From Zeugodacus cucurbitae (Eukaryota > Arthropoda > Insecta > Diptera > Tephritidae): 64,000 nt of DNA. Where the stretch lies: assembly GCF_028554725.1 (NCBI RefSeq), contig NC_071670.1:47874501-47938500 (forward strand), written 5' to 3'. A model generated the notes under the pieces. That model was not told where the DNA came from. It ran no database searches and saw nothing but the letters and a program-made list of their open reading frames with translations. Shown piece by piece: positions 1-10,560 of this stretch. The position numbers and the translations under genes were made by a program. Numbering within the stretch: position 1 is the stretch's first letter; every line of letters begins with the position of its first letter.

Positions 1-3000
1 CTAAGCTGAATACTATTGTAAGTACGGATGCGTCTAACCTATTGACGAGAAGTATACAACTCAATATAGACTTTCATTGAACGAAGCTTCACCTATTTGA
101 ATGGCCAACTGATAGCGCCATCTGTGATTATCTAACTTTTGGTTTTGCGAAAGCGATTTAAATCGATATATGAAAACTATCAGATTTTCACACCAATGCA
201 GATTTTTGAAAACAAAAATTCTCAAACAACAGTTTTTTTCGAGAGTTTTTCATCATTTTTTTTTGAAATATTTGCAGTTCCGTGAATTAGGGGGTTATCC
301 CATGTGATTTTCTAAATCCCAAATTTTTTTGTTTTATATCATGAATTGCTTTCTTAACACGTCTAGAGTATTATAGTGATTTTTAAAAATTCGAAGTGTT
401 TTAAAGGCACAGTATTTAGAAGAAGGGGCTGTTCGAAGCGCTCGGTTGAAACTTTGAACGCGTTTTTTACAAAATTGTGTTTTTCAAACGTTCCTCCATC
501 GCATGTCAAAAACGGCTTGATCGAATGATTTCAAATTTATTGGGTGCACTTAGCACATATAAACGCATGGAACGCTCTTTATTAATCAAAAATTCAATTT
601 TTGGAATATTCACTTGATCGTTCATGGGGGAAGTGCGAGCCCATTTTATCGAGGCGGGGGTGTTCAGAATCTATGTAATCTATGTTTTACAAAATATTTT
701 TAGCTTAAAATTTATATTTATACTGTCGAGATATATGTTAATTATTTGATAATAAACTTAAGGCTCTATCTATTTACTGGTCGTAGAGAAAAAATTATAA
801 AAGCCACTAAAAATCAGACCGTCACCTGGGATGACCCCCTTAATAGAGTAGTAGAGCATCAGAGCATCTACATCTACGAACGACCATTTTTATCGATTTC
901 TTGTATTTTTCGATACCTAAGCCTAAGGAATCGCATCTAGATTTCAGCACCGAATTAGGCCAAGTTCGTCAGATTCACAGAGTATAATGATTCGGCAATT
1001 TATCTAAACATATATATATTAATATCTGTCTTTAGTATTCAAAGTCCTTGTCTACTGATGGAACATTAGTTCTATATTCCAAAGCAGTAGCAATATTTTA
1101 GGAAAAAAAAATCAATTTTTAACGCATTTTCGAAATTACTACATATTTCGGTACTTCGGTAATATGAATAGTCTTATATTTGACCAACTTTCAAGTTGAG
1201 CTCATTTTTTTTTCATTTTCCACATGTTAACCATTCGCTTTCTTTTTAGCTTTCGATAGCTCTCCCTCACAACCACATTCTCCACTTATACTACTTATAA
1301 GCAGACCTATGTATAATGGTAGGAATATTTCAATCACTGTATTTCAATACTGGTCCCTACAATTTTTCTTTCTTGCTCGTGGGAAGCCAATTACATTCGC
1401 GAGAGGAAATTACATAGTGTAATTTTTTAATAAAATCACCTTCTTTATAAAATTTAATTTCAATCACCATCTTTTCAAACTGGATTTGTTTTATAGATCT
1501 GATGACAGTCATGTAATAGGTATATCCCTTCACACTTCATTATATTGACAAATCTCAACCTCTACTAGATCAAGTATTCAAAATGATCTGATTATGAAAT
1601 ATGTATGATGCCTTACTTAGTCAATTTCTCACACATATTCTATTATTTTATTATTAATACGAAAATATAATATAACCTTCCGTAAAATAAACAACCGTAG
1701 AAAAACTCGGTTTCCGATCTTTCTACTTGTACATTTACTTCACATTTACCTTAAATTCATAAACTAATTATATAGAATTGGCTCAACTAAAACTATCTCA
1801 CTTCTTAGTATTCTTCCTAAAAGATAATACCCAAGGCTTTATAATATAAAATATTGAAAATATTATCTCTTTTACTGATGTATCCTCGTCTATGTACCAT
1901 CAAGTATATGATAAAATTGGCAATTTCGATTGAAAGACAAACAGAAATGTGACTTAATAATTACATACATAAATACACAGCATGATCGCTGTAAAGCAGT
2001 TATAATTATTTTAAATAACAATCCAGGACCATTTTTATATCCATACAGCACATACTCATACATACTATGTTACTCATACGCCATGTACCACTAATTAAGG
2101 CTTTACAGGCTTACAAAAAAAAAAATTTTTTTTTGTTTTGTTTTAAATCTCTTCCAAAACGATCCAAGAATATGTCTTTAAAATTCCAGAGGCCAATTCG
2201 ACATATTTTCGAAGCTAGAGCAGTTTTAGTGGCCGAGTGTCGAGCAGGTGCGAATGCTCAGGCAGACCTTTAAAGCGCGTTTTCTCGAGTTTTCATTTTC
2301 ACAAGTGTTAGAAAACGGTGCCGGCGATATCAAAAAGGATATATGTCCGATCGAAAAAAAACCAAAGTGATCTAGCTTCTGTATTAAATTATCTTCTATT
2401 TGAACTAAAAAAGTTGGACAAAAGTATTATTATTATTATACTTGTTTTGCAACTTAAAGTCAATTTTTTTTTTTCTTAAAAAAGTGAATTTTTTTTCAAA
2501 CTTCGAAAAAATTTGGAATTTTATAACTTCTTCGGTATTTTTTTAGATCATAAAGAAAATAAACTTATAAAAATTAAAAAAAAAAAAATGGTTCGACTGT
2601 TTCAGATGCATCGCATGACCTCCATCACCGGCACCGGTTTACAAGTGCAGACTCCAGGCGCTCCAGAAAAATACTTACAACTTTGAAAAAATTTCAATAT
2701 TTTTTAATAATAAATATTGTTTTTTAAGCCTTAAATATAGTACACTATCGTCTTAAAATTCCGTTTACCGTAATCATTTCCTTCCCTTTAAAAAAAATTG
2801 ATAAAAAAACGCTCTTTTTCGGCTTCTAAAGCAGACTACTGCCTTCAGAAAACTTGTAAAACTTAAGCTATAAAAAGTTTTTAAAACAAAATTTTATAAT
2901 TCCAGCAACTTAACGGAATTTACGTACGATTAAACACATATTTTGTGATTAGCGGCAAGAAATTTAAAAATAATAATAAAAATATGCGGGCAACAATGAT

Positions 3001-4976
3001 GTTTTCAACTAATAATAATAACAACAGTAATTCTATTAAAAGTTGTAAAAACGAGCAAAGTGTTAATAGTAAACAAGCGAAATTCGAAGTTTGTGGCGCA
3101 CAAAAAAAATTGTCACACAAATAATTTATAATCTCGAGCGAAGTAAAAGACGCTTATAAGGCGACTAAGAGGAGGAAACGAAAAGAGGATGCTGGCGGAA
3201 GCGACTAGCAAAATATTTTTCCGAACAAGGTACCTTAGTAAAGCGCTGATTGCTGCAATAAAAGTTTTAGAAAAAATTGCAAACAAATTGCGAAAAAAAT
3301 CCAGATTTGTAATGGGAAATTGTAAACATTTAAGCGGGAGTGTTGATACTCTACAGCAGCAAAAGCTGCTTGCTACTCTATAACTGACCAGTTGTTGTTA
3401 CTATCAGACCATTTGTATTAATTTGTTTTTGTTATTTGTGGCTATTGTGTCGGCAGAAAAGTCTTAAAAACTTGCACAAAAGCGTAGCAACGACAAAAGT
3501 GTGAAAAAATACCTTTTGAAGGAAGAGTAGAAAAAAAATCTTAAAAAAAGCACGTAGACAAAAACAGGCATTCCGCTATCAGCAGCTTGCCAAAGGATAA
3601 CCGACGGCAGCAAAGCAAGCAGAGGCTATCGAGCGTTTCGTGTGAATTCTTCAGCATCATTGAACGTCTTAAATCGATGCGAATGGATAGTGAGATTGGC
3701 GAGAAAATTGGCTTTATCACAACACTTGCATTGAAGTGAGTGGAGTTGGCGGAAGATGTGAGTAAAGCGAAGTAAGCGATATGCAGCGCAGATAAAGCCA
3801 GAAAACAGTAGTCGCCTTTTATTAGGCACCTTTTTGGGTTCTTTTTTATTTTTATTGTGTCTGCTGTGCGTTGAAGCATTGAGAGCAGCTAACAAAATTG
3901 GCACCATTTTTCTTCATTCTTTTGCAGCAACTTCTTTATTCATTGCAATTTTTTTTTTTTTTGGTTTTTTGGACATTCGAAAGTTTTTAGCCAGCTAATC
4001 TGGCAGCATTGCAAAAACAGCGTTGCAATGCTGGAAGAAAGAGGAGAAAAAAATCTCATATAAAATTGGCTGGGCGGCTTTTGTGGCTTTGGCACAACTA
4101 CTGTTGTTGTTCGTGTTGTTCTTGCTGCCTTGCTACGAGCGTTCAATCAAAATCAAAGCGCGCAGAAAATGCCATTTAAAAAATGCAATTCAATCAATAT
4201 TAAAAACATATGTACAAATGCATGCATGCAACAAGCCTTTAATTTCGACTGACCAACCAAGTCGAGCGTCCAACCAACCAATCAACCAACTAAAAGCATA
4301 TTTTTTCTCCCCCGCCCCTTACAGAGTTGTTTTCATTTAATTTAAAAATATTTTAACGTTACTGTAGCGGTCTATTGCAGTTTTTCTCGCATTTTTTACG
4401 CTGCATTTTTGCTTTTTGTTTGATTGATTACGCTGCGCTTGGATTTGTTGTGCTCTTTTGGTGTTGATTTAACTTTGACCTCAGCTATGTTGGCAATTAA
4501 ATGCGATTGCCTTTGTGTACGTCTACACACACACATACAGATATTTATATACTCTCATACATGTGAGTTGAAGCGTATGTGTTTGCTAAAAAATTTGGCG
4601 ATTTTTTCAAACGCCTCGAATTAAATTTTTACATTTGCAATTCAAATTGCTTTGATATTATCTGTTATTTTGGCCAAATCGAATTTACACATCAATTTCA
4701 ATTTGCAATAAAAAATTAAAAAAAGAGAGGAATGCATACCAAATGTTTTAATTGAAAGTTTACATCAAACATCAGCTGTCAGTCAGCTATTCAGTAAAGT
4801 GAAGAGTGACACAAAGCTTCACTTTATTTAACCTATAAAATCTAAACAAAGTCTCCTGATAGCTAGCTTAATCTCAAGTGAGCCTAGCTGCACCCCTCGT
4901 GACGCCTAACTTGAGATTTAGAGATCCTGAAGTTTTATTTTCAGCAGTGATCAATAAATATTGCGCTTAACCATAT
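1..4976. other. Non-coding AT-rich region, nothing identifiable
   Basis: No supportable gene, RNA or complete mobile element was found here. The sequence is AT-rich with many A/T runs. Short open frames (for example around 3.2 kb, 3.6-3.9 kb and 4.0-4.3 kb) lack domain signatures, overlap one another on both strands or begin at non-ATG codons. A 10-bp inverted repeat (atctcaagt arm near 4870, matching arm near 4910) lies about 60 bp before the copia insertion. The stretch could be intronic or intergenic. Confidence 0.6.
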
Positions 4977-4981
4977 CAAGG
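4977..4981. repeat. Target-site duplication of copia element, left copy
   Basis: The five bases caagg directly precede the 5' LTR and recur at 9480-9484 directly after the 3' LTR. A 5-bp duplication is normal for Ty1/copia integration. Confidence 0.95.
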
Positions 4982-5194
4982 TGTTGAAAATCTGGCAATC
5001 ACGAATAGCTGTAATAATGCTTATTCCCCTTTCCAACAACAACGTTTTTCAGTTACTTGCTGTTTGATCTAACATTTATTACATAGAGTTTTTAAGTCTT
5101 GAATAAACCACTGAAGTGAACGGTTGTCTAAACGTTTAATTTGAGTCCTTTTATTTATTCCGACACACTGTGGTAAAAAGTAAGTCCACCAACA
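4982..5194 (+). repeat. 5' LTR of copia element
   Basis: This is a 213-bp LTR with TGTTG...CAACA ends forming a 5-bp inverted repeat. It is identical to 9267-9479. It contains AATAAA at 5102-5107, a likely polyadenylation signal when used as the 3' LTR. Confidence 0.97.
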
Positions 5195-5208
5195 GGTTAT
5201 GGGCCCAG
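5195..5208 (+). promoter_or_regulatory. Minus-strand primer binding site
   Basis: The 14 bases ggttatgggcccag directly abut the 5' LTR. Drosophila copia is primed by an internal half-fragment of initiator tRNA-Met using a very similar site, so the same priming is inferred here. Confidence 0.8.
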
Positions 5209-5291
5209 AGTCTATGCCGGAATAAAAGATAAACTGTAAAAATTCAATTTCGCGTGTGTCGCATAAAGTGTTTGTCATTTTAAAATTGAAT

Positions 5292-8200
5292 ATGGGTTCG
5301 CTATACCAAATTGAAAAGTTGGATGATACCAACTATGATACGTGGTGCATACAGATGCAATGTGTTCTGGTGCACGCAGACATTTGGACAGTGGTTAGTG
5401 GTGATTTTGTAAAGCCAGATGATGCGCTATTGTTAGCCAAGTGGAAAGTCGAAAACGAAAAGGCTTTGGCAACAATTATGTTAAGTGTGAAACCATCACA
5501 GTTAGGGTACGTAAAGAACTGTACCAGTGCATTAGAAGCATGGACGAAACTAAGAAATGTGTATAAGCCCAGTGGACCAATACGAAAAGTAAGCTTATAC
5601 AAACGGCTACTCAGCCTCAGTATGACTGAAGGTGTAACAATGGCTCAACATATACAAGAATTTGTTAGCGTTTCGGATAAGTTGGCGGAGTTAGACATCA
5701 AGCTAAGTGACGAGTTGCTGGTCATAATTCTATTATCCAGTTTGTCCAGAAATTTCGAGAATTTCGTGATTGCGATGGAGACATGTGATTCATTTCCATC
5801 CTTTGAAATAATCAGAGTTAAGCTGTTGGAAGAGTTCGACAGACAATCTCAAAAGGAGAAAGAAAGCGTTGCAGAATCAAGTCAGCAAGCTTTTCTCGCT
5901 AACTACAAAGGGGAAAACAAGACTATGAAAAAACAGTTCAGTGGAAAGTGTTTTAATTGTGGAAAGCGTGGGCATATGGCCTCAAAATGTAAAGCGCCGA
6001 AAAAGGACAAGAACATTGGCGATAATGATAAATGTTCCCTTGCAGTATTAGCAGCAACAGATGTATCAGGTTTCCGAAAATCTTCGTGGTGCATAGACAG
6101 TGGTGCGTCTACTCACATATGCAGTGAACGAAGTATGTTTATCTCTCTCAAAGAATGTAATGAGAAAGTTATGCTAGCGTCGGAAAAATACGTAAACGCA
6201 GTTGGTGTCGGAACTGTAGAAATAAAAGCAAATTGCAAAATATATTTGAAAGATGTGTTATATGTTCCAACTATGGCGGGAAATTTTATTTCTGTTGGAA
6301 AAGCAATAAGTAATGGAGCAAGTGTAAGTTTTGAGAATGACTGTGCGATCATAAGAAATCAAAAACGCGATATTTTGTTAAAAGCTCCAAAGAGAAATAA
6401 TATTTATATGTTTGACTGTAAGAGTAGTGTGCATTCGTGTTTCGGTGCAGCAGAAGAGAACGTTATGATTTGGCATAAACGCTATGGACACTTGAATTTT
6501 TCAAGCCTAAGAGAACTATCCAATAAGAAAATTGTGAACGGGTTAGATTTGAAGAGTGTGCCAAAAAATATAAACTGTGACGTGTGTATGAAAACAAAAA
6601 TAAGCCAAAGGCCATTTTCAAACAGTGAGCATAGTTCTGTGAGTTTGTTAGACATAATTCACTCTGATGTATGTGGACCTATGCCAAAAATGTCTCTGGG
6701 TGGTGCTCGTTATTTCGTAACTTTCATAGACGACAAGTCTAAACGCATTTTTGTATATTTTTTGAAACATAAAAATGAAGTACTAGAAAAATTTAAAATG
6801 TTTAAAAATCTCGTGGAATGTCAAACAGAGAAACGAATTAAGGTGCTGAGAAGTGACAATGGGACTGAGTATGTTAACAAGGAGTTTGATAATTTTCTTA
6901 ATGCAAGCGGTATACAAAGACAGTTGACAGTTCCCTATACTCCTCAACAAAACGGAGTAGCAGAACGCGCAAATCGTACGATTGTAGAGATGGCTCGCAG
7001 TATGCTTGTGCAGGCTGAAGTTTGTGAATTGTTATGGGCTGAAGCTGTTGCTACTGCAGTCTATATACGTAATCGTTCAGTTACTAGACAACTTGGTGAT
7101 AAAACACCATACCAGGTTTGGACGGGTTATAAGCCAAATGTACGTCATTTGAGAATATTTGGTTCAAAGGCAGTTGGTCTAGATAAGAGTCAACATCAGA
7201 AGTTTCGTGAGAAGGGTAAAGAGTATACGTTCGTTGGTTACTCTTTGACAGCAAAAGCTTATCGTTTGTACGATCCCAATGAGAGACGAATAGTTGAAAA
7301 GCGAGATGTCATCTTTGATGAATCTACGACAGGCAGCATACGAGAGAAAGAAACAGAACGAGTATTAGTTGAAATAGATGCAATACCAAAGAAGCCGCGT
7401 AGTGAGCAAGAAAGTTCTAACGTAGAAGAGGAAAACGAAGTTCATCTTGAGGAGGAGCAATATGAAACAGCCTCAGACGCAGAAGCAGAAAGTGAAGCAG
7501 ACATATCAGAAGAAGAAACTGAAGTACAGGACGATAGCGAGAACACAAAGGATAGCATAAGTGAAAGCAGTGTAAATACAAAACGATGTAGGGGTAGGCC
7601 AAAAATTCTTCGTACTGGAAAACCTGGCCGTCCCAGTAAACAGTTCCATGTGGTGAATATGGTAAAAAGCAATGAGAAGATACCGAGTACAGTAAAAGAA
7701 GCAATGTTAAGCAATAATTGTAAACACTGGCGAGAGGCAATGAATATAGAGTATGATTCTCTTATTAGAAATCGAACTTGGGTATTAGCTGATTTGCCAA
7801 TTGGAAAGCGAAAAATTGGCAGTAAATGGGTTTTTAATGAGAAACGAGATAAAAATGGAAACATTGAACGATACAAAGCGAGGTTGGTTGCTAAGGGGTG
7901 TAGCCAGCAGTATGGCGTTGACTACAAGGAAACATTTTCTCCTGTTGTACGTTATGCAACCATACGAATGTTGTTTGCGTTGGCAGCTGAAAAAGAACTG
8001 CATATGCACCAGCTTGATGTTTCAACGGCATATCTCAACAGCGAGCTAGACGATGAGATATATATGGATCAACCAGAAGGGTTCATCAATTCAAAATATC
8101 CTGATCGCGTACTAAAATTAAAGAAAGCAATATATGGTTTAAAGCAGTCTGGCAGAGAGTGGAACCGTAGGTTGGATACCACTTTGAAATCCATTGGTTT

Positions 8201-9224
8201 TGAGCAGTGTCAGAATGAACCATGTCTTTATAAGAAGAATACTGAGAAAAAATATAACTTCGTTGCTGTTTACGTTGATGACATTATCGTGGCATGTTCG
8301 AGCGAAGCAGATCTATTGGCGATAAAGAGACAAATCGCTGAGAGTTTCAAAGTTGTAGACAAAGGCAGAGTTCAGCATTTTCTTGGAATGGAAATAGAGC
8401 GTGTTGGCAGCGTAGGTCCTATATCAGTTGGCCACTCTCAATACGTTCAAAATTTGTTAAAGCAGTATGGCATGGAGCAGTGTCGCGGGGCGTCTACTCC
8501 ACTTGATCCTGGTTTCAAGATTCAATGCCCTACAACTAAGTGTGAAAGAGTAAATGCTACAGAATACCAATCTCTTATTGGCGCGTTGATGTACTTGGCA
8601 GTTACGACAAGACCAGACATCTTACATTCCGTCAGCAAGTTGGCACAAAGAAATTGTGATCCTCACATTGAGGATGAGAAGGCAGCAAAGCATATACTAA
8701 GGTATCTTTCTGTAACTAAATATTTAAAGCTCCATTTCAGAAAAACGGGCAAGCAAGCAGAGGGCTACGTAGATGCAGATTGGGGCAGCAGCGTAGATGA
8801 TAGAAGGTCATATACTGGCTATGTATTCACTATGGCGGGTTGTGTTTTCTCTTGGGAGAGCAAAAAACAGAAGACGGTGGCTTTAAGCAGTACCGAAGCT
8901 GAATACATGGCATTATCGGCGGCGGCCAAAGAGGCAGTATATTTAAAGAGTTTGTTGTATGAAATGAATTGTTACAACAGAGGAAGTCCATTTATAATGT
9001 ATGGTGACAATTTAAGCTCACAACATTTAGCGCAGAATCCAGTTTACCACAATCGCAGTAAACATATAGATATAAGATATCATTACATACGAGATATTGT
9101 CAAAAATAATGTAATTAACTTAAAATATTTAAATACTGATAATATGCCCGCAGATATTTTGACTAAAAATGTATGTAAAGTTAAACATGTAAAATTAATT
9201 GATTTACTTGGAATGAAACAATAA
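5292..9224 (+). CDS. Copia-type Gag-Pol polyprotein, intact
   Basis: The 1310-codon polyprotein drives reverse transcription and integration. The start is taken at ATG 5292, because the frame upstream opens only at GTG. In order: a Gag region; a CCHC zinc knuckle (CFNCGKRGHMASKC, residues ~220-233); a protease with DSGA (Asp269); a His/Cys integrase zinc region (~residues 395-440); an integrase core with Asp459, Asp522 and Glu558, giving D,D35,E; an acidic, Ser-rich linker (~700-770); a reverse transcriptase with YVDD (Tyr994-Asp997); and RNase H with Asp1161, the TEAEYMAL motif and Asp1239. No stop or frameshift interrupts it. A single frame implies that Gag:Pol balance is not set by frameshifting; in Drosophila copia it is set by splicing, which was not tested here. 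The length is near that of copia (about 1400 aa). Confidence 0.95.
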   Translation: MGSLYQIEKLDDTNYDTWCIQMQCVLVHADIWTVVSGDFVKPDDALLLAKWKVENEKALATIMLSVKPSQLGYVKNCTSALEAWTKLRNVYKPSGPIRKVSLYKRLLSLSMTEGVTMAQHIQEFVSVSDKLAELDIKLSDELLVIILLSSLSRNFENFVIAMETCDSFPSFEIIRVKLLEEFDRQSQKEKESVAESSQQAFLANYKGENKTMKKQFSGKCFNCGKRGHMASKCKAPKKDKNIGDNDKCSLAVLAATDVSGFRKSSWCIDSGASTHICSERSMFISLKECNEKVMLASEKYVNAVGVGTVEIKANCKIYLKDVLYVPTMAGNFISVGKAISNGASVSFENDCAIIRNQKRDILLKAPKRNNIYMFDCKSSVHSCFGAAEENVMIWHKRYGHLNFSSLRELSNKKIVNGLDLKSVPKNINCDVCMKTKISQRPFSNSEHSSVSLLDIIHSDVCGPMPKMSLGGARYFVTFIDDKSKRIFVYFLKHKNEVLEKFKMFKNLVECQTEKRIKVLRSDNGTEYVNKEFDNFLNASGIQRQLTVPYTPQQNGVAERANRTIVEMARSMLVQAEVCELLWAEAVATAVYIRNRSVTRQLGDKTPYQVWTGYKPNVRHLRIFGSKAVGLDKSQHQKFREKGKEYTFVGYSLTAKAYRLYDPNERRIVEKRDVIFDESTTGSIREKETERVLVEIDAIPKKPRSEQESSNVEEENEVHLEEEQYETASDAEAESEADISEEETEVQDDSENTKDSISESSVNTKRCRGRPKILRTGKPGRPSKQFHVVNMVKSNEKIPSTVKEAMLSNNCKHWREAMNIEYDSLIRNRTWVLADLPIGKRKIGSKWVFNEKRDKNGNIERYKARLVAKGCSQQYGVDYKETFSPVVRYATIRMLFALAAEKELHMHQLDVSTAYLNSELDDEIYMDQPEGFINSKYPDRVLKLKKAIYGLKQSGREWNRRLDTTLKSIGFEQCQNEPCLYKKNTEKKYNFVAVYVDDIIVACSSEADLLAIKRQIAESFKVVDKGRVQHFLGMEIERVGSVGPISVGHSQYVQNLLKQYGMEQCRGASTPLDPGFKIQCPTTKCERVNATEYQSLIGALMYLAVTTRPDILHSVSKLAQRNCDPHIEDEKAAKHILRYLSVTKYLKLHFRKTGKQAEGYVDADWGSSVDDRRSYTGYVFTMAGCVFSWESKKQKTVALSSTEAEYMALSAAAKEAVYLKSLLYEMNCYNRGSPFIMYGDNLSSQHLAQNPVYHNRSKHIDIRYHYIRDIVKNNVINLKYLNTDNMPADILTKNVCKVKHVKLIDLLGMKQ

Positions 9225-9253
9225 TTGTTTGATATTACGGAGAAAACCATTGT

Positions 9254-9266
9254 TGTTGAGGAGGAG
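9254..9266 (+). promoter_or_regulatory. Polypurine tract of copia element
   Basis: The purine-rich run ttgaggaggag lies directly before the 3' LTR, the position of the plus-strand primer in LTR retroelements. Confidence 0.75.
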
Positions 9267-9479
9267 TGTTGAAAATCTGGCAATCACGAATAGCTGTAAT
9301 AATGCTTATTCCCCTTTCCAACAACAACGTTTTTCAGTTACTTGCTGTTTGATCTAACATTTATTACATAGAGTTTTTAAGTCTTGAATAAACCACTGAA
9401 GTGAACGGTTGTCTAAACGTTTAATTTGAGTCCTTTTATTTATTCCGACACACTGTGGTAAAAAGTAAGTCCACCAACA
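9267..9479 (+). repeat. 3' LTR of copia element
   Basis: These 213 bp are identical to the 5' LTR. AATAAA lies at 9387-9392. The LTR is followed by the second caagg (9480-9484). Confidence 0.97.
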
Positions 9480-9484
9480 CAAGG

Positions 9485-9818
9485 AATTTCATTCAGTTTC
9501 AAATTTTCGGGATTAGGATTTCGGGATCTCGAAATGTACTCTTCGTCATCGATCCTATGTAAATATTGTCATTTTCACTTCATTTGTAATATTTAACGCA
9601 AATAATTATTGGAATTAATCTATTCGGTTACAGGTTTAAAAAAAAACCGCTAAATATAAAAAAACAAATGTCAGCCCCGAAATTTCGGGAAATTTTGGTG
9701 GTCTCTAAATGTTACATTTTTTCGCTAATTTATAATACTTTTAACATCCTTCATTTCACGGAATCCCTTATTTGTAAATAAAAACTAACCCCTCGTGATC
9801 CCTCAAAATTTTAACAAA
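9485..9818. other. Non-coding spacer between copia and tandem arrays
   Basis: AT-rich sequence with several copies of a tttcggga/ccgaaattt-like palindromic motif (for example near 9506-9530 and 9676-9692). No coding or RNA signature was seen. Confidence 0.5.
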
Positions 9819-10280
9819 GCCAAAATGTAGACAAACCCCGACCAAAGGTCTTTGACCTCGCCCAAAATGTAAACAAACCCTGACCAAAGGTCATTGACCT
9901 CGGCCAAAATGTAAACCTACTCCAGCCAAAGGCCATTGACCTCGGCCAAAAGGTAAACAAACCCCGGCCAAAGGTCATTGACCTCGACCAAAATGTAAAC
10001 AAACCCCGACCAAAGCTCATTGACCGCGGCCAAAAGGTAAACAAACCCCGGCCAAAGGTCATTGACCTCGACCAAAATGTAAACAAACCCCGACCAAAGG
10101 TCATTGACCTAGCCAAAATGTAAATAAAACCCGACCAAAGGTCATTGACCTCGACCAAAATGTAAACAAACCCCCGCCAAAGGTCATTGACCTCGGCCAA
10201 AATGTAAACAAACCCCGACCAAAGGTCATTGACCTCGACCAAAAAGTAAACAAACCCCGACCAAAGGTCATTGACCTCAG
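9819..10280. repeat. 42-bp minisatellite array (array A) with IR-1 nuclear-receptor palindromes
   Basis: There are eleven units with period 42 bp (one step is 41); the aaagg mark recurs at 9844, 9886, 9928, 9970, 10012, 10054, 10096, 10137, 10179, 10221 and 10263. Each unit reads roughly gtaaacaaaccccgaccaaa followed by aggtcattgacctcg. Eight units hold the perfect 13-mer AGGTCA-T-TGACCT and three have one or more mismatches. Most also hold GTAAACA, a forkhead consensus. Because 42 is divisible by 3, a 14-residue repeat frame stays open on the minus strand; this is a by-product and not evidence of a gene. Confidence 0.95.
9887..10276. promoter_or_regulatory. Cluster of 8 perfect PAL-1/IR-1 palindromes (candidate ecdysone response elements)
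   Basis: AGGTCA-T-TGACCT is seen directly in the units marked at 9886, 9970, 10054, 10096, 10137, 10179, 10221 and 10263. AGGTCAnTGACCT is the idealised palindrome bound by the EcR/USP heterodimer. Function is inference: tandem amplification multiplies any motif present in the founding unit. Confidence 0.45.
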
Positions 10281-10560
10281 TCAAGTTTGTATACGTTTTG
10301 AAGGTCACGTGCTGTCAGGTTTGTTTACGTTTTGAGAGTCACGTGCTGTCAAGTTTGTTTACATTTTGAGGGTCACGTGCTGTCAGGTTTGTTTACGTTT
10401 TGAGAGTCACGTGCAGTCAGATATATTTACTTGTTTTAGGGTCACGTGATTTCAGGTCTGTTTACACTTTTAGGGGTCGCGTGAGAACTTTGATGGTTTT
10501 GGTTATATTTTGATGAGTTACGTAATGTCAGGTTTATTTACATTTTAAGAGTTTCGTGAT
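10281..10560. repeat. 34-bp minisatellite array (array B) with CACGTG, inverted relative to array A
   Basis: Units of about 34 bp read ggtcacgtgctgtcaggttt followed by gtttacgttttga. CACGTG occurs at 10306, 10340, 10374, 10408 and 10443, followed by two or three decayed units to about 10560. The core gtttgtttac(a/g)ttttg matches the reverse complement of array A's core, so the two arrays are related and lie head to head. CACGTG is the palindromic bHLH E-box; GTCACGTG resembles MITF/TFEB-type and juvenile-hormone-type E-boxes. Binding is untested. Confidence 0.9.

Larger units (their letters stand above)
4982..9479 (+). mobile_element. Complete Ty1/copia LTR retrotransposon, recent insertion
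   Basis: This 4498-bp element has 213-bp LTRs that match at every position when read side by side. The LTRs start TGTTG and end CAACA. The element is flanked by a 5-bp duplication (caagg). A tRNA primer site follows the 5' LTR and a purine tract precedes the 3' LTR. One uninterrupted gag-pol frame runs 5292-9224 with integrase before reverse transcriptase, the Ty1/copia order. Identical LTRs and an intact frame imply a very young, potentially active insertion. The exact family was not identified. Confidence 0.97.

Noticed and set aside
3541..3907. Overlapping 93- and 112-residue minus-strand frames
   Set aside because: No domain, signal peptide or conserved motif, and they overlap each other in different frames.
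5256..5291. Twelve extra N-terminal residues of the copia polyprotein
   Set aside because: The upstream start is GTG. The first ATG is at 5292, and the sequence from there resembles a Gag start.
7417..7876. Minus-strand frames inside the copia gene
   Set aside because: Antisense of the acidic linker and reverse transcriptase region; no independent evidence.
9811..10308. 165-residue minus-strand open frame with a 14-residue repeat
   Set aside because: It exists because the 42-bp DNA repeat is divisible by three; other frames are equally repetitive and no start, signal or splice context supports a protein.
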